In this document: positions 1 through 5,300 of the stretch, one piece after another
Layout of the letters: every line of letters begins with the position of its first letter
How positions within the stretch are numbered: the first letter of the stretch is position 1
NCBI GenBank assembly: GCA_945878515.1
Contig: CAMCTL010000205.1
Span: 1 to 5,324 of the forward strand
DNA length: 5,324 nucleotides
Direction: 5' to 3'
From: Flavobacterium psychrophilum
Lineage (GTDB): Bacteria; Bacteroidota; Bacteroidia; Flavobacteriales; Flavobacteriaceae
The notes under the pieces: model-generated
The model's input: the letters and a program-made list of their open reading frames with translations, nothing else
The model's database searches: none
What the model was told of the DNA's origin: nothing
Position numbers and translations under genes: made by a program

Positions 1-165
1 AAGCGATTACGAGAATTTTTTGAGGAAGTGATTCCAGAAGACATCAATCTGATGGTTCAAAATTTAAACGAGTATCGCAAAACTTTGAAAGGAAACTTTG
101 AAGAGAAAGTTCAAAAAATGAATGAAATTACAGAGAGTTTAAAGAATAAAGAAAATAGAGAATAG
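1..165 (+). CDS. C-terminal fragment of siroheme-synthase-type precorrin-2 dehydrogenase (5' end outside window)
   Basis: An open frame enters from the left edge in frame 1 and ends at TAG 163-165, leaving the last 54 residues. It begins with KRLREFFEEVIPEDIN and continues through LNEYRKTLKGNFEEKV to a charged, helical tail. I recognise this as the C-terminal end of the NAD-dependent precorrin-2 dehydrogenase/sirohydrochlorin ferrochelatase (CysG N-terminal/Met8-type) found beside sulfite-reduction genes in flavobacteria. The family oxidises precorrin-2 to sirohydrochlorin and may insert iron to give siroheme, the cofactor of sulfite reductase. The Rossmann domain and catalytic residues lie outside the window, so the call rests on the tail and on context. 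The next gene starts 16 bp after the stop on the same strand, consistent with one operon. An unrelated helical C-terminus remains possible. Confidence 0.7.
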   Translation, partial: KRLREFFEEVIPEDINLMVQNLNEYRKTLKGNFEEKVQKMNEITESLKNKENRE

Positions 166-181
166 AATAAATCAATAGAAA

Positions 182-1234
182 ATGATCAAAACAGACATAC
201 TTATAATTGGAGCGGGACCAACAGGATTATTCGCCGTTTTTGAAGCAGGATTATTAAAATTGAAATGCCATATTTTAGACAGTTTGCCTCAGCCAGGCGG
301 ACAACTATCTGAACTATATCCTAAAAAACCAATCTATGATATTCCTGGATTTCCAGAAGTATTAGCAGGGGATTTAGTAGATAATTTGATGGAGCAAATC
401 AAACAATTTGAACCTGGTTTTACACTTGGAGAACGTGCCGAAAAATTGGAAAAACAAGAAGATGGGAGTTTTATTGTAACTTCAGATAAAGGAACAAAAG
501 TTCAGGCATCTGTTGTAGCAATTGCAGGTGGATTAGGGAGTTTTGAACCTCGTAAACCATTAATTGAAGATATTGAATTTTATGAAAAAAGAGGTGTAAA
601 ATACTTTATCAAAAACCCAGAAAAATTCAGAAACAAAAAAGTGGTAATCTCTGGAGGTGGAGATTCAGCTTTAGATTGGAGTATTTTTTTGACTGACGTA
701 GCATCTGAAGTTACCTTGATTCACCGAAGAAACGAATTCCGTGGTGCTTTAGATTCTGTAGAGAAAGTACAGGAATTAAAAAATGCTGGCAAAATAAAGA
801 TGATTACACCCGGCGAAGTTGTCGGCTTGAATGGTGCTGAACATTTAGAATCTGTTGATGTAGATATTAACGGTGCGCACCGAAATATTCCAACCGATTA
901 TTTCATCCCTCTTTTTGGATTAACGCCAAAATTAGGGCCTATTGCAAACTGGGGATTAGAAATTGAAAAAAACGCTATCAAAGTGAATAATTCTTTAGAT
1001 TATCAAACTAATATTCCTGGAGTTTTTGCCATTGGCGACGTTAATACGTATCCAGGAAAACTGAAATTGATTCTTTGTGGATTTCACGAGGCAACTTTAA
1101 TGTGCCAAGCGGCTTACCAAATTATCAATCCTGGTAAAAAATATGTCATGAAATACACCACAGTTTCTGGCGTTGATGGATTCGACGGAACACGAAAGGA
1201 AGCACCTAAAGCAGTAGTAAAAGCAATTGATTAA
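182..1234 (+). CDS. Ferredoxin-NADP+ reductase, type 2 (thioredoxin-reductase-like flavoprotein)
   Basis: This 350-residue cytoplasmic flavoprotein has the two-dinucleotide fold of the thioredoxin reductase superfamily. The FAD-binding motif GAGPTG is at residues 10-15, with acidic D33 closing the first beta-alpha-beta unit. PGGQL at 38-42 is typical of the subgroup. The NADPH site is GGGDSA at 158-163 with HRR at 181-183, the arginines suiting the 2'-phosphate of NADPH. The C-terminal FAD motif is AIGD at 283-286. The CxxC redox pair of true thioredoxin reductases, expected near residues 135-145, is absent (the stretch reads KRGVKYFIKNP). This points to the YumC-like ferredoxin/flavodoxin-NADP+ reductases, whose usual length is 330-350 residues. 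It follows the siroheme gene by 16 bp and precedes a ferredoxin gene by 48 bp, so it probably reduces that ferredoxin with NADPH, perhaps for sulfite reductase. The ATG at 182 is chosen because the FAD motif lies at its usual distance from the N-terminus. No Shine-Dalgarno is visible, as is normal in this phylum. Confidence 0.92.
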   Translation: MIKTDILIIGAGPTGLFAVFEAGLLKLKCHILDSLPQPGGQLSELYPKKPIYDIPGFPEVLAGDLVDNLMEQIKQFEPGFTLGERAEKLEKQEDGSFIVTSDKGTKVQASVVAIAGGLGSFEPRKPLIEDIEFYEKRGVKYFIKNPEKFRNKKVVISGGGDSALDWSIFLTDVASEVTLIHRRNEFRGALDSVEKVQELKNAGKIKMITPGEVVGLNGAEHLESVDVDINGAHRNIPTDYFIPLFGLTPKLGPIANWGLEIEKNAIKVNNSLDYQTNIPGVFAIGDVNTYPGKLKLILCGFHEATLMCQAAYQIINPGKKYVMKYTTVSGVDGFDGTRKEAPKAVVKAID

Positions 1235-1242
1235 TAATAAAT

Positions 1243-1264
1243 TTGATGCGCTAGAAGGCGTCAA
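1243..1264 (+). other. Small hairpin in the reductase-ferredoxin spacer
   Basis: TTGATGC (1243-1249) can pair with GCGTCAA (1258-1264), giving 7 bp including one G-U pair, with an 8-base loop. It occupies the 48-bp gap between the reductase stop and the ferredoxin start and is more GC-rich than its surroundings. No U-tract follows, so it is not an intrinsic terminator. It could be an mRNA processing or stability element that adjusts ferredoxin output relative to the reductase. It could also be chance. Confidence 0.3.
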
Positions 1265-1282
1265 TAACCAAAATTTTATAAT

Positions 1283-1615
1283 ATGTCACAAGACGTTAAT
1301 ATAAAAATTACCGATAGAGAAGGGGTAGCGCATACTGTTCAGGCACCTACAGATATGAATATGAACTTGATGGAACTCGTAAGAGCTTATGAACTGGCTC
1401 CCGAAGGTACAATAGGAACTTGTGGCGGTATGGCAATGTGTGCTTCTTGTCAATGTTATGTTTTAAACCAAGTGGCACTACCGGAAAAAAACGATGACGA
1501 AGAAGCAATGCTCTCTGAAGCTTTTAATGTAAAAGATAACAGCCGTTTGGGTTGTCAAATTTACATTACAAATGACTTAGAAGGATTAGAAATTGAGTTA
1601 GCGCCAGAGTCATAA
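1283..1615 (+). CDS. [2Fe-2S] ferredoxin, adrenodoxin-like
   Basis: This 110-residue soluble electron carrier has the cluster-ligand pattern of vertebrate-type ferredoxins: C47, C53 and C56 in the stretch TCGGMAMCASCQC, with the fourth ligand at C91 in RLGCQIY. The spacing is C-x5-C-x2-C-x34-C. An extra cysteine, C58, lies just beyond the third ligand. The N-terminal strand pair (VNIKIT and HTVQAPTDMNMNLME) and the acidic helix with KNDDEEAML at about 69-77 fit the beta-grasp fold. The acidic helix is the usual docking surface for reductase partners. The length matches the family. The gene lies 48 bp after the ferredoxin-NADP+ reductase on the same strand, which makes the two a natural donor-acceptor pair. 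The final acceptor is inferred, not shown; sulfite reductase is most likely given the siroheme gene upstream. A role in iron-sulfur assembly is the main alternative. Confidence 0.93.
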   Translation: MSQDVNIKITDREGVAHTVQAPTDMNMNLMELVRAYELAPEGTIGTCGGMAMCASCQCYVLNQVALPEKNDDEEAMLSEAFNVKDNSRLGCQIYITNDLEGLEIELAPES

Positions 1616-1664
1616 GTAACGCAATTAAAATAACGCCGTATTTTTTTTCTAAGGTGCTCCTAAC

Positions 1665-1680
1665 AATTACGAGTAATTTT
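1665..1680 (+). terminator. Weak AU-rich hairpin after the ferredoxin gene, possible terminator
   Basis: AATTA (1665-1669) pairs with TAATT (1674-1678) around the loop CGAG, followed by more T and A. It is the only hairpin with a trailing T stretch that I see between the ferredoxin stop and the next promoter. The stem is all A-T and short, so termination strength would be low. A T8 run at 1641-1648 lies upstream but has no convincing stem before it. Confidence 0.25.
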
Positions 1681-1717
1681 AAATTATACGATACGACATT
1701 ATACAATTCAAATTACT

Positions 1718-1725
1718 TATATTTG
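1718..1725 (+). promoter_or_regulatory. Candidate promoter -7 box for the outer-membrane protein gene
   Basis: TATATTTG is an exact match to the Bacteroidota -7 consensus TAnnTTTG and lies 48 bp before the ATG at 1774. No TTG is found at the expected -33 spacing; the nearest is ATT at 1698-1700, 17 bases upstream. This 158-bp gap separates the ferredoxin gene from a functionally unrelated gene, so an independent promoter is expected here. Confidence 0.5.
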
Positions 1726-1773
1726 TTTTTAATGGTGAAACAATTATGATGACAAACAATTAAACCCATAGAC

Positions 1774-2805
1774 ATGAAATTTTTAATACTAAACTGCTTG
1801 TTTTTATTAAGCATACTGTCAATGTCGGCACAAATCGATTCTACAAAAACCGACAAAGACAATATCAATTTTGACGAATTTGTCAGTGCAGACGGTGAAA
1901 GCACAAAACTTTTTTGCAGTCAAAAAATAGCATATCTTTCACCTTACCGTTTTATTTCATTTGGTTATGAAAATATTTTCTCTACGGCAATTTCTACCGT
2001 TAGCAATCCTGAAACTACCAATTCAAACACAACTACGAACTCAATTAATCAATTAGGAGGTTTACGATTTGCTGTAAATACACCTGTAATATCGAAAAAT
2101 AGTATAACCGTTAGTCTTGGTGCCAATATTTGGAACTCAAACGTTGCTCTAGAAAAAGTGCCTACAGATGAGTTTAATAAAAACATAAAACAACTAAATA
2201 GTATAGGTCTAAATGCTACAGTATTTAAACCTTTTAATGAAAAAAACTTTGCGATTTTTCAAGTTAGTTGCGACATTAACGGGAATTATACTAATGTAAG
2301 TGACATCAATGGCAAAGGATTTACTTTTAGTGCCACAGCAATTTATGGTTGGAAAAAAAGCGATAATTTTATGTGGGGTCTTGGTGTCAGCAGGACATAT
2401 CGTGCAGGAGCTTTGATTCATATTCCTGTTGTATTGTATAACAGAACGTTTAACAAAACTTGGGGCATTGAAACAGTTTTTCCGGCAAAACTCAACATCC
2501 GTAGAAATTTCAGTCCAACCTCTTTACTGATGCTAGGTTACGAAATTGAAGGAAACTCCTATAACATTGCTACTTCAGGAGCCAGTGACCTGTACCTCAG
2601 ACGTGGAGAATTGAAACCTAGATTGTCTTATGAACAAAAAATCAGCGGATTTATTTGGCTTGCTGCCCAAGCTGGAGTAAGGTTTGACTGGCGATATGAT
2701 GTTTATGATATAAAAAATCCGTCAGCAAATGAAAAATTATTATTTGCAAATACGCTGGGAAATCCTTTTTACTTTAATTTAAGTCTAAATTTTGTAAGCC
2801 CATAA
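1774..2805 (+). CDS. Predicted outer-membrane beta-barrel protein, DUF6268-like
   Basis: The 343-residue product starts with a signal peptide: a short polar start, hydrophobic residues 2-16, and the likely cut SMSA|Q after residue 19. C8 lies too early and in the wrong context for a lipobox. After a polar stretch (20-45), the rest alternates hydrophobic and polar residues in many short strands rich in Gly, Tyr, Phe and Trp. Examples are RFISFGYENIF, ITVSLGANIW, FTFSATAIYGW, WGLGVSRTYR, LLMLGYEIEG and FIWLAAQAGVRFDW. A strand-like FYFNLSLNF occurs just before the C-terminus. An Asn/Thr-rich loop sits at 78-92. The segment WGIETVFPAKLNIRRNFSPTS (230-250) is reminiscent of the DUF6268 family of Bacteroidota outer-membrane proteins; that family assignment is from memory. 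The transported or bound partner is unknown. It is transcribed toward the DUF2147 gene, with 29 bp between the stop codons. Confidence 0.8.
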   Translation: MKFLILNCLFLLSILSMSAQIDSTKTDKDNINFDEFVSADGESTKLFCSQKIAYLSPYRFISFGYENIFSTAISTVSNPETTNSNTTTNSINQLGGLRFAVNTPVISKNSITVSLGANIWNSNVALEKVPTDEFNKNIKQLNSIGLNATVFKPFNEKNFAIFQVSCDINGNYTNVSDINGKGFTFSATAIYGWKKSDNFMWGLGVSRTYRAGALIHIPVVLYNRTFNKTWGIETVFPAKLNIRRNFSPTSLLMLGYEIEGNSYNIATSGASDLYLRRGELKPRLSYEQKISGFIWLAAQAGVRFDWRYDVYDIKNPSANEKLLFANTLGNPFYFNLSLNFVSP

Positions 2806-2834
2806 ATGCGAACAATTATTGACAGAAATTATTT

Positions 2835-3287
2835 TTATTTTTTGACTTGCCTTTTCCAAACATCTGTTCGGCCAAACACGGATACGCCAACAAAGCCTCT
2901 AACTTCTAATGTATTATTGTCCACAAGCGTCATCGTACAAGAATAGTCATTTCCGTTTTTCGGGTCATAAATCGTACCGTCTTCCCAGATGCCATTTCCT
3001 TTATAGACAAAGCCTAAAAGATTTTCTAAACCCTTAAGTGGTCGAGTTTGTAGTTTTTCGTTTGGATTGTTTATATCGGTTTTTGGTTTATTGTTTGCAT
3101 CATTTGGAATTTTTAACCAAACAATTTTACCGTAAAACTTATCAGATTTTTCATAAATCTGAACCATTGCCGTTCCTTCACCGTTTTTCCATATACCTGT
3201 AACTGCATTAGCCGCTTGCGCCGCAGATTTGGTTACATAAGAGCACATTAACACGCAACACAGAATAAAAATAATGTTTTTTTTCAT
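2835..3287 (-). CDS. Secreted DUF2147 domain protein
   Basis: The 150-residue product has an N-terminal signal peptide: KK at 2-3, a hydrophobic core at about 4-18 that unusually holds three cysteines (C10, C11, C15), and a probable cut after AQA at 23-25. No lipobox is present, so a periplasmic or secreted location is expected. The mature part matches my recollection of the DUF2147 pattern: GIWKN (31-35), YGKIVWLK (52-59), the Asn/Pro-rich NNPNEKLQTRPLKGL (73-87), W101-EDG, IYDPKNG (106-112) and the C-terminal GRTDVWKR (139-146). The family is a small beta-rich fold of about 130-160 residues, common in Gram-negative bacteria, with no established biochemical activity. The ATG at 3287 is chosen because it gives a complete signal peptide. 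The gene is convergent with the barrel gene and carries its own promoter and palindrome upstream. Confidence 0.88.
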   Translation of the reverse strand: MKKNIIFILCCVLMCSYVTKSAAQAANAVTGIWKNGEGTAMVQIYEKSDKFYGKIVWLKIPNDANNKPKTDINNPNEKLQTRPLKGLENLLGFVYKGNGIWEDGTIYDPKNGNDYSCTMTLVDNNTLEVRGFVGVSVFGRTDVWKRQVKK

Positions 3288-3307
3288 AATTAGGGTATGT
3301 CTTTTAT

Positions 3308-3323
3308 TTTGTTAATTAACAAA
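3308..3323. promoter_or_regulatory. Perfect 16-bp palindrome TTTGTTAATTAACAAA, candidate operator
   Basis: The sequence TTTGTTAA|TTAACAAA is exactly self-complementary over 16 bp. It lies 20 bp upstream of the DUF2147 start codon and overlaps the predicted -7 box of that gene and its likely transcription start. The half-site TTAACAAA occurs again at 3367-3374 in the same orientation, 51 bp away, close to five helical turns. The placement suits a dimeric repressor. In DNA this AT-rich a palindrome of this size can occur by chance in a window of this length, so function is not proven. Confidence 0.4.
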
Positions 3324-3349
3324 GAAAAAAGATTTAATTGAATTTGCAA
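3320..3349 (-). promoter_or_regulatory. Candidate promoter for the DUF2147 gene
   Basis: Read on the minus strand, TTG (3349-3347) is followed after 19 bases by TTTCTTTG (3327-3320). This is one mismatch from the Bacteroidota -7 consensus TAnnTTTG, at a standard -33/-7 spacing. Transcription would start near 3312-3316, giving a leader of about 25-30 bases before the ATG at 3287. Confidence 0.45.
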
Positions 3350-3494
3350 GTAATTTTAAGTACTTCTTAACAAATATGAACTAGTAAAATTTTAATCAAT
3401 TGCAATAAATACCATCCTTAAAAAGGATTAAACACAACCAATTGTTGATTTTAATAGTGCACTAGAAAACATTTTATAATTCTATTTTTAATAG

Positions 3495-3502
3495 TACATT
3501 TG
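3495..3502 (+). promoter_or_regulatory. Promoter -7 box of the methionine synthase module gene
   Basis: TACATTTG matches the Bacteroidota -7 consensus TAnnTTTG exactly. At a 19-base spacing the -33 position reads TTT (3473-3475), one base off TTG. A start 4-7 bases downstream would fall at 3506-3509, the first bases of the leader hairpin, leaving a 5' leader of about 57 bases before the ATG at 3565. Confidence 0.6.
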
Positions 3503-3507
3503 CACAG

Positions 3508-3553
3508 CAACCCTGTCAGGGTCTTATTCTCTGGCAGGGTTGATTATTAATAA
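3508..3553 (+). promoter_or_regulatory. Structured 5' leader: 14-bp hairpin with possible H-type pseudoknot
   Basis: CAACCCTGTCAGGG (3508-3521) pairs with CTCTGGCAGGGTTG (3529-3542) over 14 bp including two G-U pairs, enclosing the loop TCTTATT (3522-3528). This GC-rich stem stands out from the AT-rich flanks. The loop bases TTATT (3524-3528) are complementary to AATAA (3549-3553), which lies 11 bases before the start codon, so an H-type pseudoknot could fold over the ribosome-binding region. The 5' arm can alternatively fold on itself (ACCCT-GTC-AGGGT), which offers a switch. No U-tract follows, which argues against a plain terminator. A cis-regulatory role in methionine/SAM metabolism is inferred from the gene downstream. 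I do not recognise the conserved core of a known SAM riboswitch. The stem is secure; the pseudoknot is speculative, being only five A-U pairs. Confidence 0.55.
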
Positions 3554-3564
3554 CATACAGAAAA

Positions 3565-4566
3565 ATGCCAAACATTCAAGAAGAAATCAAAAAACGAATT
3601 CTCGTGCTCGACGGAGCAATGGGAACGATGTTGCAACGCTATAATTTTTCTGAAGAAGATTTCCGAGGAGAACAATTCAAAGATTTTCCGCATTCGCTCA
3701 AAGGGAACAATGATTTATTGTCCTTAACGCAACCAAAAGCCATCAAAGAAGTTCACGCTTTGTATTTCGAAGCTGGTGCCGATATTATAGAAACCAATAC
3801 TTTTTCAGGAACAACCATCGGAATGGCGGATTACCATCTCGAAGAATATGTCTACCAACTCAATTACGAATCGGCAAAACTAGCTCGCGAAGTAGCCGAT
3901 GAATTCACGGCAAAAAATCCAAACAAGCCTCGTTTTGTTGCCGGTTCTATTGGACCAACAAACCGTACGGCAAGTATGTCGCCAGATGTCAACGACCCAG
4001 GTTACCGTGCCGTAACTTTCGACGATTTGCGCATAGCCTACAAGCAACAAGTCGAAGCATTAATTGATGGCGGCGTAGACTTACTTTTGGTAGAAACCAT
4101 TTTCGACACGCTAAATGCTAAAGCAGCACTTTTCGTCATCGAACAAGTCAAAGACGAACGTAATCTTGATATTCCAATTATGGTTTCAGGAACCATAACG
4201 GATGCTTCCGGAAGAACACTTTCAGGACAAACGGTGGAAGCCTTTTTAATCTCGGTTTCACATATTCCGTTGTTAAGTGTTGGTTTCAATTGCGCTTTGG
4301 GAGCCGATTTGTTGAAACCGTATTTGCAAACTTTGTCGCATAATACTTCATTCAATATTTCAGCACATCCCAATGCAGGATTGCCCAATGCCTTTGGAGA
4401 ATACGACGAAACACCAGAGCAAATGCAAGCCCAAATCCGCTCTTATTTAGACGATAATTTAGTAAATATCATTGGTGGTTGTTGTGGTACAACTCCTGAA
4501 CATATTAGGTTGATTGCTGATATAGCCAAAGATTATCAACCGAGAGTTTCGACTGAGGTGATGTAA
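3565..4566 (+). CDS. Homocysteine S-methyltransferase module of a split cobalamin-dependent methionine synthase
   Basis: This 333-residue TIM-barrel protein corresponds to the homocysteine-binding domain of MetH (roughly the first 350 residues of the E. coli enzyme). Signature segments are [10 protein letters not shown] (15-24), ADIIETNTF (72-80), [11 protein letters not shown] (124-134), LLVETIFDT (174-182) and [15 protein letters not shown] (207-221). The three zinc ligands are present: C243 in VGFNCALGA and C306-C307 in [12 protein letters not shown]. They activate homocysteine thiolate for methyl transfer from methylcobalamin. The protein stops right after the barrel ([11 protein letters not shown]), where full MetH continues into the folate domain. 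In flavobacteria this module is commonly a separate gene followed by the rest of metH and by metF, which I infer for the partner here. That partner is not in the window; an AT-rich lipoprotein gene follows after 40 bp. S-methylmethionine-dependent methyltransferase (MmuM-like) is a less likely alternative, because the N-terminal segments are MetH-like. Confidence 0.9.
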   Translation: MPNIQEEIKKRILVLDGAMGTMLQRYNFSEEDFRGEQFKDFPHSLKGNNDLLSLTQPKAIKEVHALYFEAGADIIETNTFSGTTIGMADYHLEEYVYQLNYESAKLAREVADEFTAKNPNKPRFVAGSIGPTNRTASMSPDVNDPGYRAVTFDDLRIAYKQQVEALIDGGVDLLLVETIFDTLNAKAALFVIEQVKDERNLDIPIMVSGTITDASGRTLSGQTVEAFLISVSHIPLLSVGFNCALGADLLKPYLQTLSHNTSFNISAHPNAGLPNAFGEYDETPEQMQAQIRSYLDDNLVNIIGGCCGTTPEHIRLIADIAKDYQPRVSTEVM

Positions 4567-4606
4567 TGGTTTTATAATTTGAAATAAATTAAAAATTCAG
4601 CAAACT

Positions 4607-5122
4607 ATGTTAAGGAGTTTTAGTGTACTGTTCTTATTGTTTAATTTGATATTATTTTCAAGTTGTAAACAAGAAATCAAAGTTGATAGAGGTCGGGCAT
4701 TGATTACTGAAAATATAAATATTTTGTTAGATTCTATTGAAGGTTTTGATACGAGTAAAATGCCTAGTCCAAAATATCCGAATGAATTTAACGTAAATAA
4801 AATTGAGATTAAACAGATAAAAATAGGGCTAATTGATTCTGTTTTAGTTCAAAATATAAATGGATATAATTCATTTTTTATTATTAATAGAAATGATTTA
4901 GTTAATTTCAAATCAAACTATAAAATAGAGATAGTAAAGATTAATAATTATGATATAAATTACTTATTTGTTAGTTTTTCAAATTTTCAAATAGATAATG
5001 ATAAAGCTACTATCGATGTAAAAAAAGTAATTGGTATCAGTATGACCAAGGACAGGTATTTTTTTAAGAATGAAAACGGACATTGGGTTTTTATAAGTAA
5101 AAAAAATATTGGAATTGGATAA
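4607..5122 (+). CDS. Small predicted lipoprotein of unknown function
   Basis: The 171-residue product has a type II signal peptide: R3, a hydrophobic run at 5-17, and a lipobox FSSC with the lipidated cysteine at C20 followed by KQEIKV. The mature part (about 150 residues) is rich in Ile, Asn and Lys and alternates short predicted strands, ending in RYFFKNENGHWVFISKKN, a pattern seen at the ends of small beta-rich or NTF2-like periplasmic domains. I recognise no family. The coding sequence is much richer in A+T than the methionine synthase module upstream (about 22% GC in one 60-base stretch, against about 38% in a stretch of the methyltransferase gene). It also lacks a clear promoter, having only an imperfect TA-TAA-TTTG at 4573-4581. 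It lies 40 bp after the methyltransferase stop on the same strand, so read-through is possible, but the composition suggests a recent or unrelated arrival. Confidence 0.75.
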   Translation: MLRSFSVLFLLFNLILFSSCKQEIKVDRGRALITENINILLDSIEGFDTSKMPSPKYPNEFNVNKIEIKQIKIGLIDSVLVQNINGYNSFFIINRNDLVNFKSNYKIEIVKINNYDINYLFVSFSNFQIDNDKATIDVKKVIGISMTKDRYFFKNENGHWVFISKKNIGIG

Positions 5123-5177
5123 ATATATCTCCAGCTTTCAAAGTGTTCTAAAAAAACGAAAGTTCTTAAAAATACGG

Positions 5178-5300
5178 ATGCTCTGCGAAGTCTCCCGACT
5201 TTGTAGCTATTCCAATGAGCAACAAAGATAAGCTAGTAAGTTACTAAAGTTGTAACGGCATATAGGATTGGGTACGAAGTCGGGAGACTTCGCACAGCGT
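5178..5300. repeat. Long inverted repeat with palindromic arms, possible mobile or interspersed element
   Basis: TGCGAAGTCTCCCGACTT (5184-5201) is the exact reverse complement of 5277-5294 (18 bp). Partial matches extend outward to 5178 and 5300, where ATGCTC on the left faces CAGCGT on the right with two non-complementary positions. The arms enclose 75 bases. Each arm is also a small hairpin, CGAAGTC-TCCC-GACTTTG on the left and CGAAGTC-GGGA-GACTTCG on the right, with mutually complementary tetraloops. Between them TAGTAAGTTACTA (5234-5246) is another palindrome. The GC-rich arms contrast with the AT-rich surroundings. No transposase is present; a MITE-like or REP-like interspersed element is the likeliest kind. 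A strong bidirectional transcription terminator is an alternative. No gene is supported anywhere in 5123-5324. Confidence 0.6.

Noticed and set aside
182..1234. Thioredoxin reductase
   Set aside because: The overall fold fits, but the CxxC redox pair is absent and a ferredoxin gene follows, so ferredoxin-NADP+ reductase is the better call.
1641..1648. T8 run as a terminator U-tract after the ferredoxin gene
   Set aside because: No stem of useful stability lies immediately upstream; ACGCCGT gives only three base pairs.
1713..1904. Open frame of 63 codons on the minus strand
   Set aside because: It overlaps the promoter and signal-peptide region of the barrel gene, has low-complexity content and no recognisable family.
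2209..2421. Open frame of 70 codons on the minus strand inside the barrel gene
   Set aside because: It is fully antisense to a well-supported coding sequence and shows no domain or start signal.
3414..3428. Small hairpin ATCCTT-AAA-AAGGAT in the spacer before the methyltransferase gene
   Set aside because: Only 6 bp, mostly A-T, with no link to a promoter box or T-tract; expected by chance in such sequence.
3508..3542. Intrinsic transcription terminator
   Set aside because: The stem is strong, but it is followed by ATTATTAATAAC rather than a U-tract. It also sits just after an exact -7 promoter box and before a gene.
3503..3564. Confident assignment to the SAM-II or SAM-I riboswitch class
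   Set aside because: The topology is suggestive of SAM-II, but I cannot identify the conserved core nucleotides of that class, and the leader is far too short for the SAM-I fold.
4038..4388. Open frame of 116 codons on the minus strand inside the methyltransferase gene
   Set aside because: It is antisense to conserved catalytic-domain codons, and its length is explained by codon bias of the plus-strand gene.
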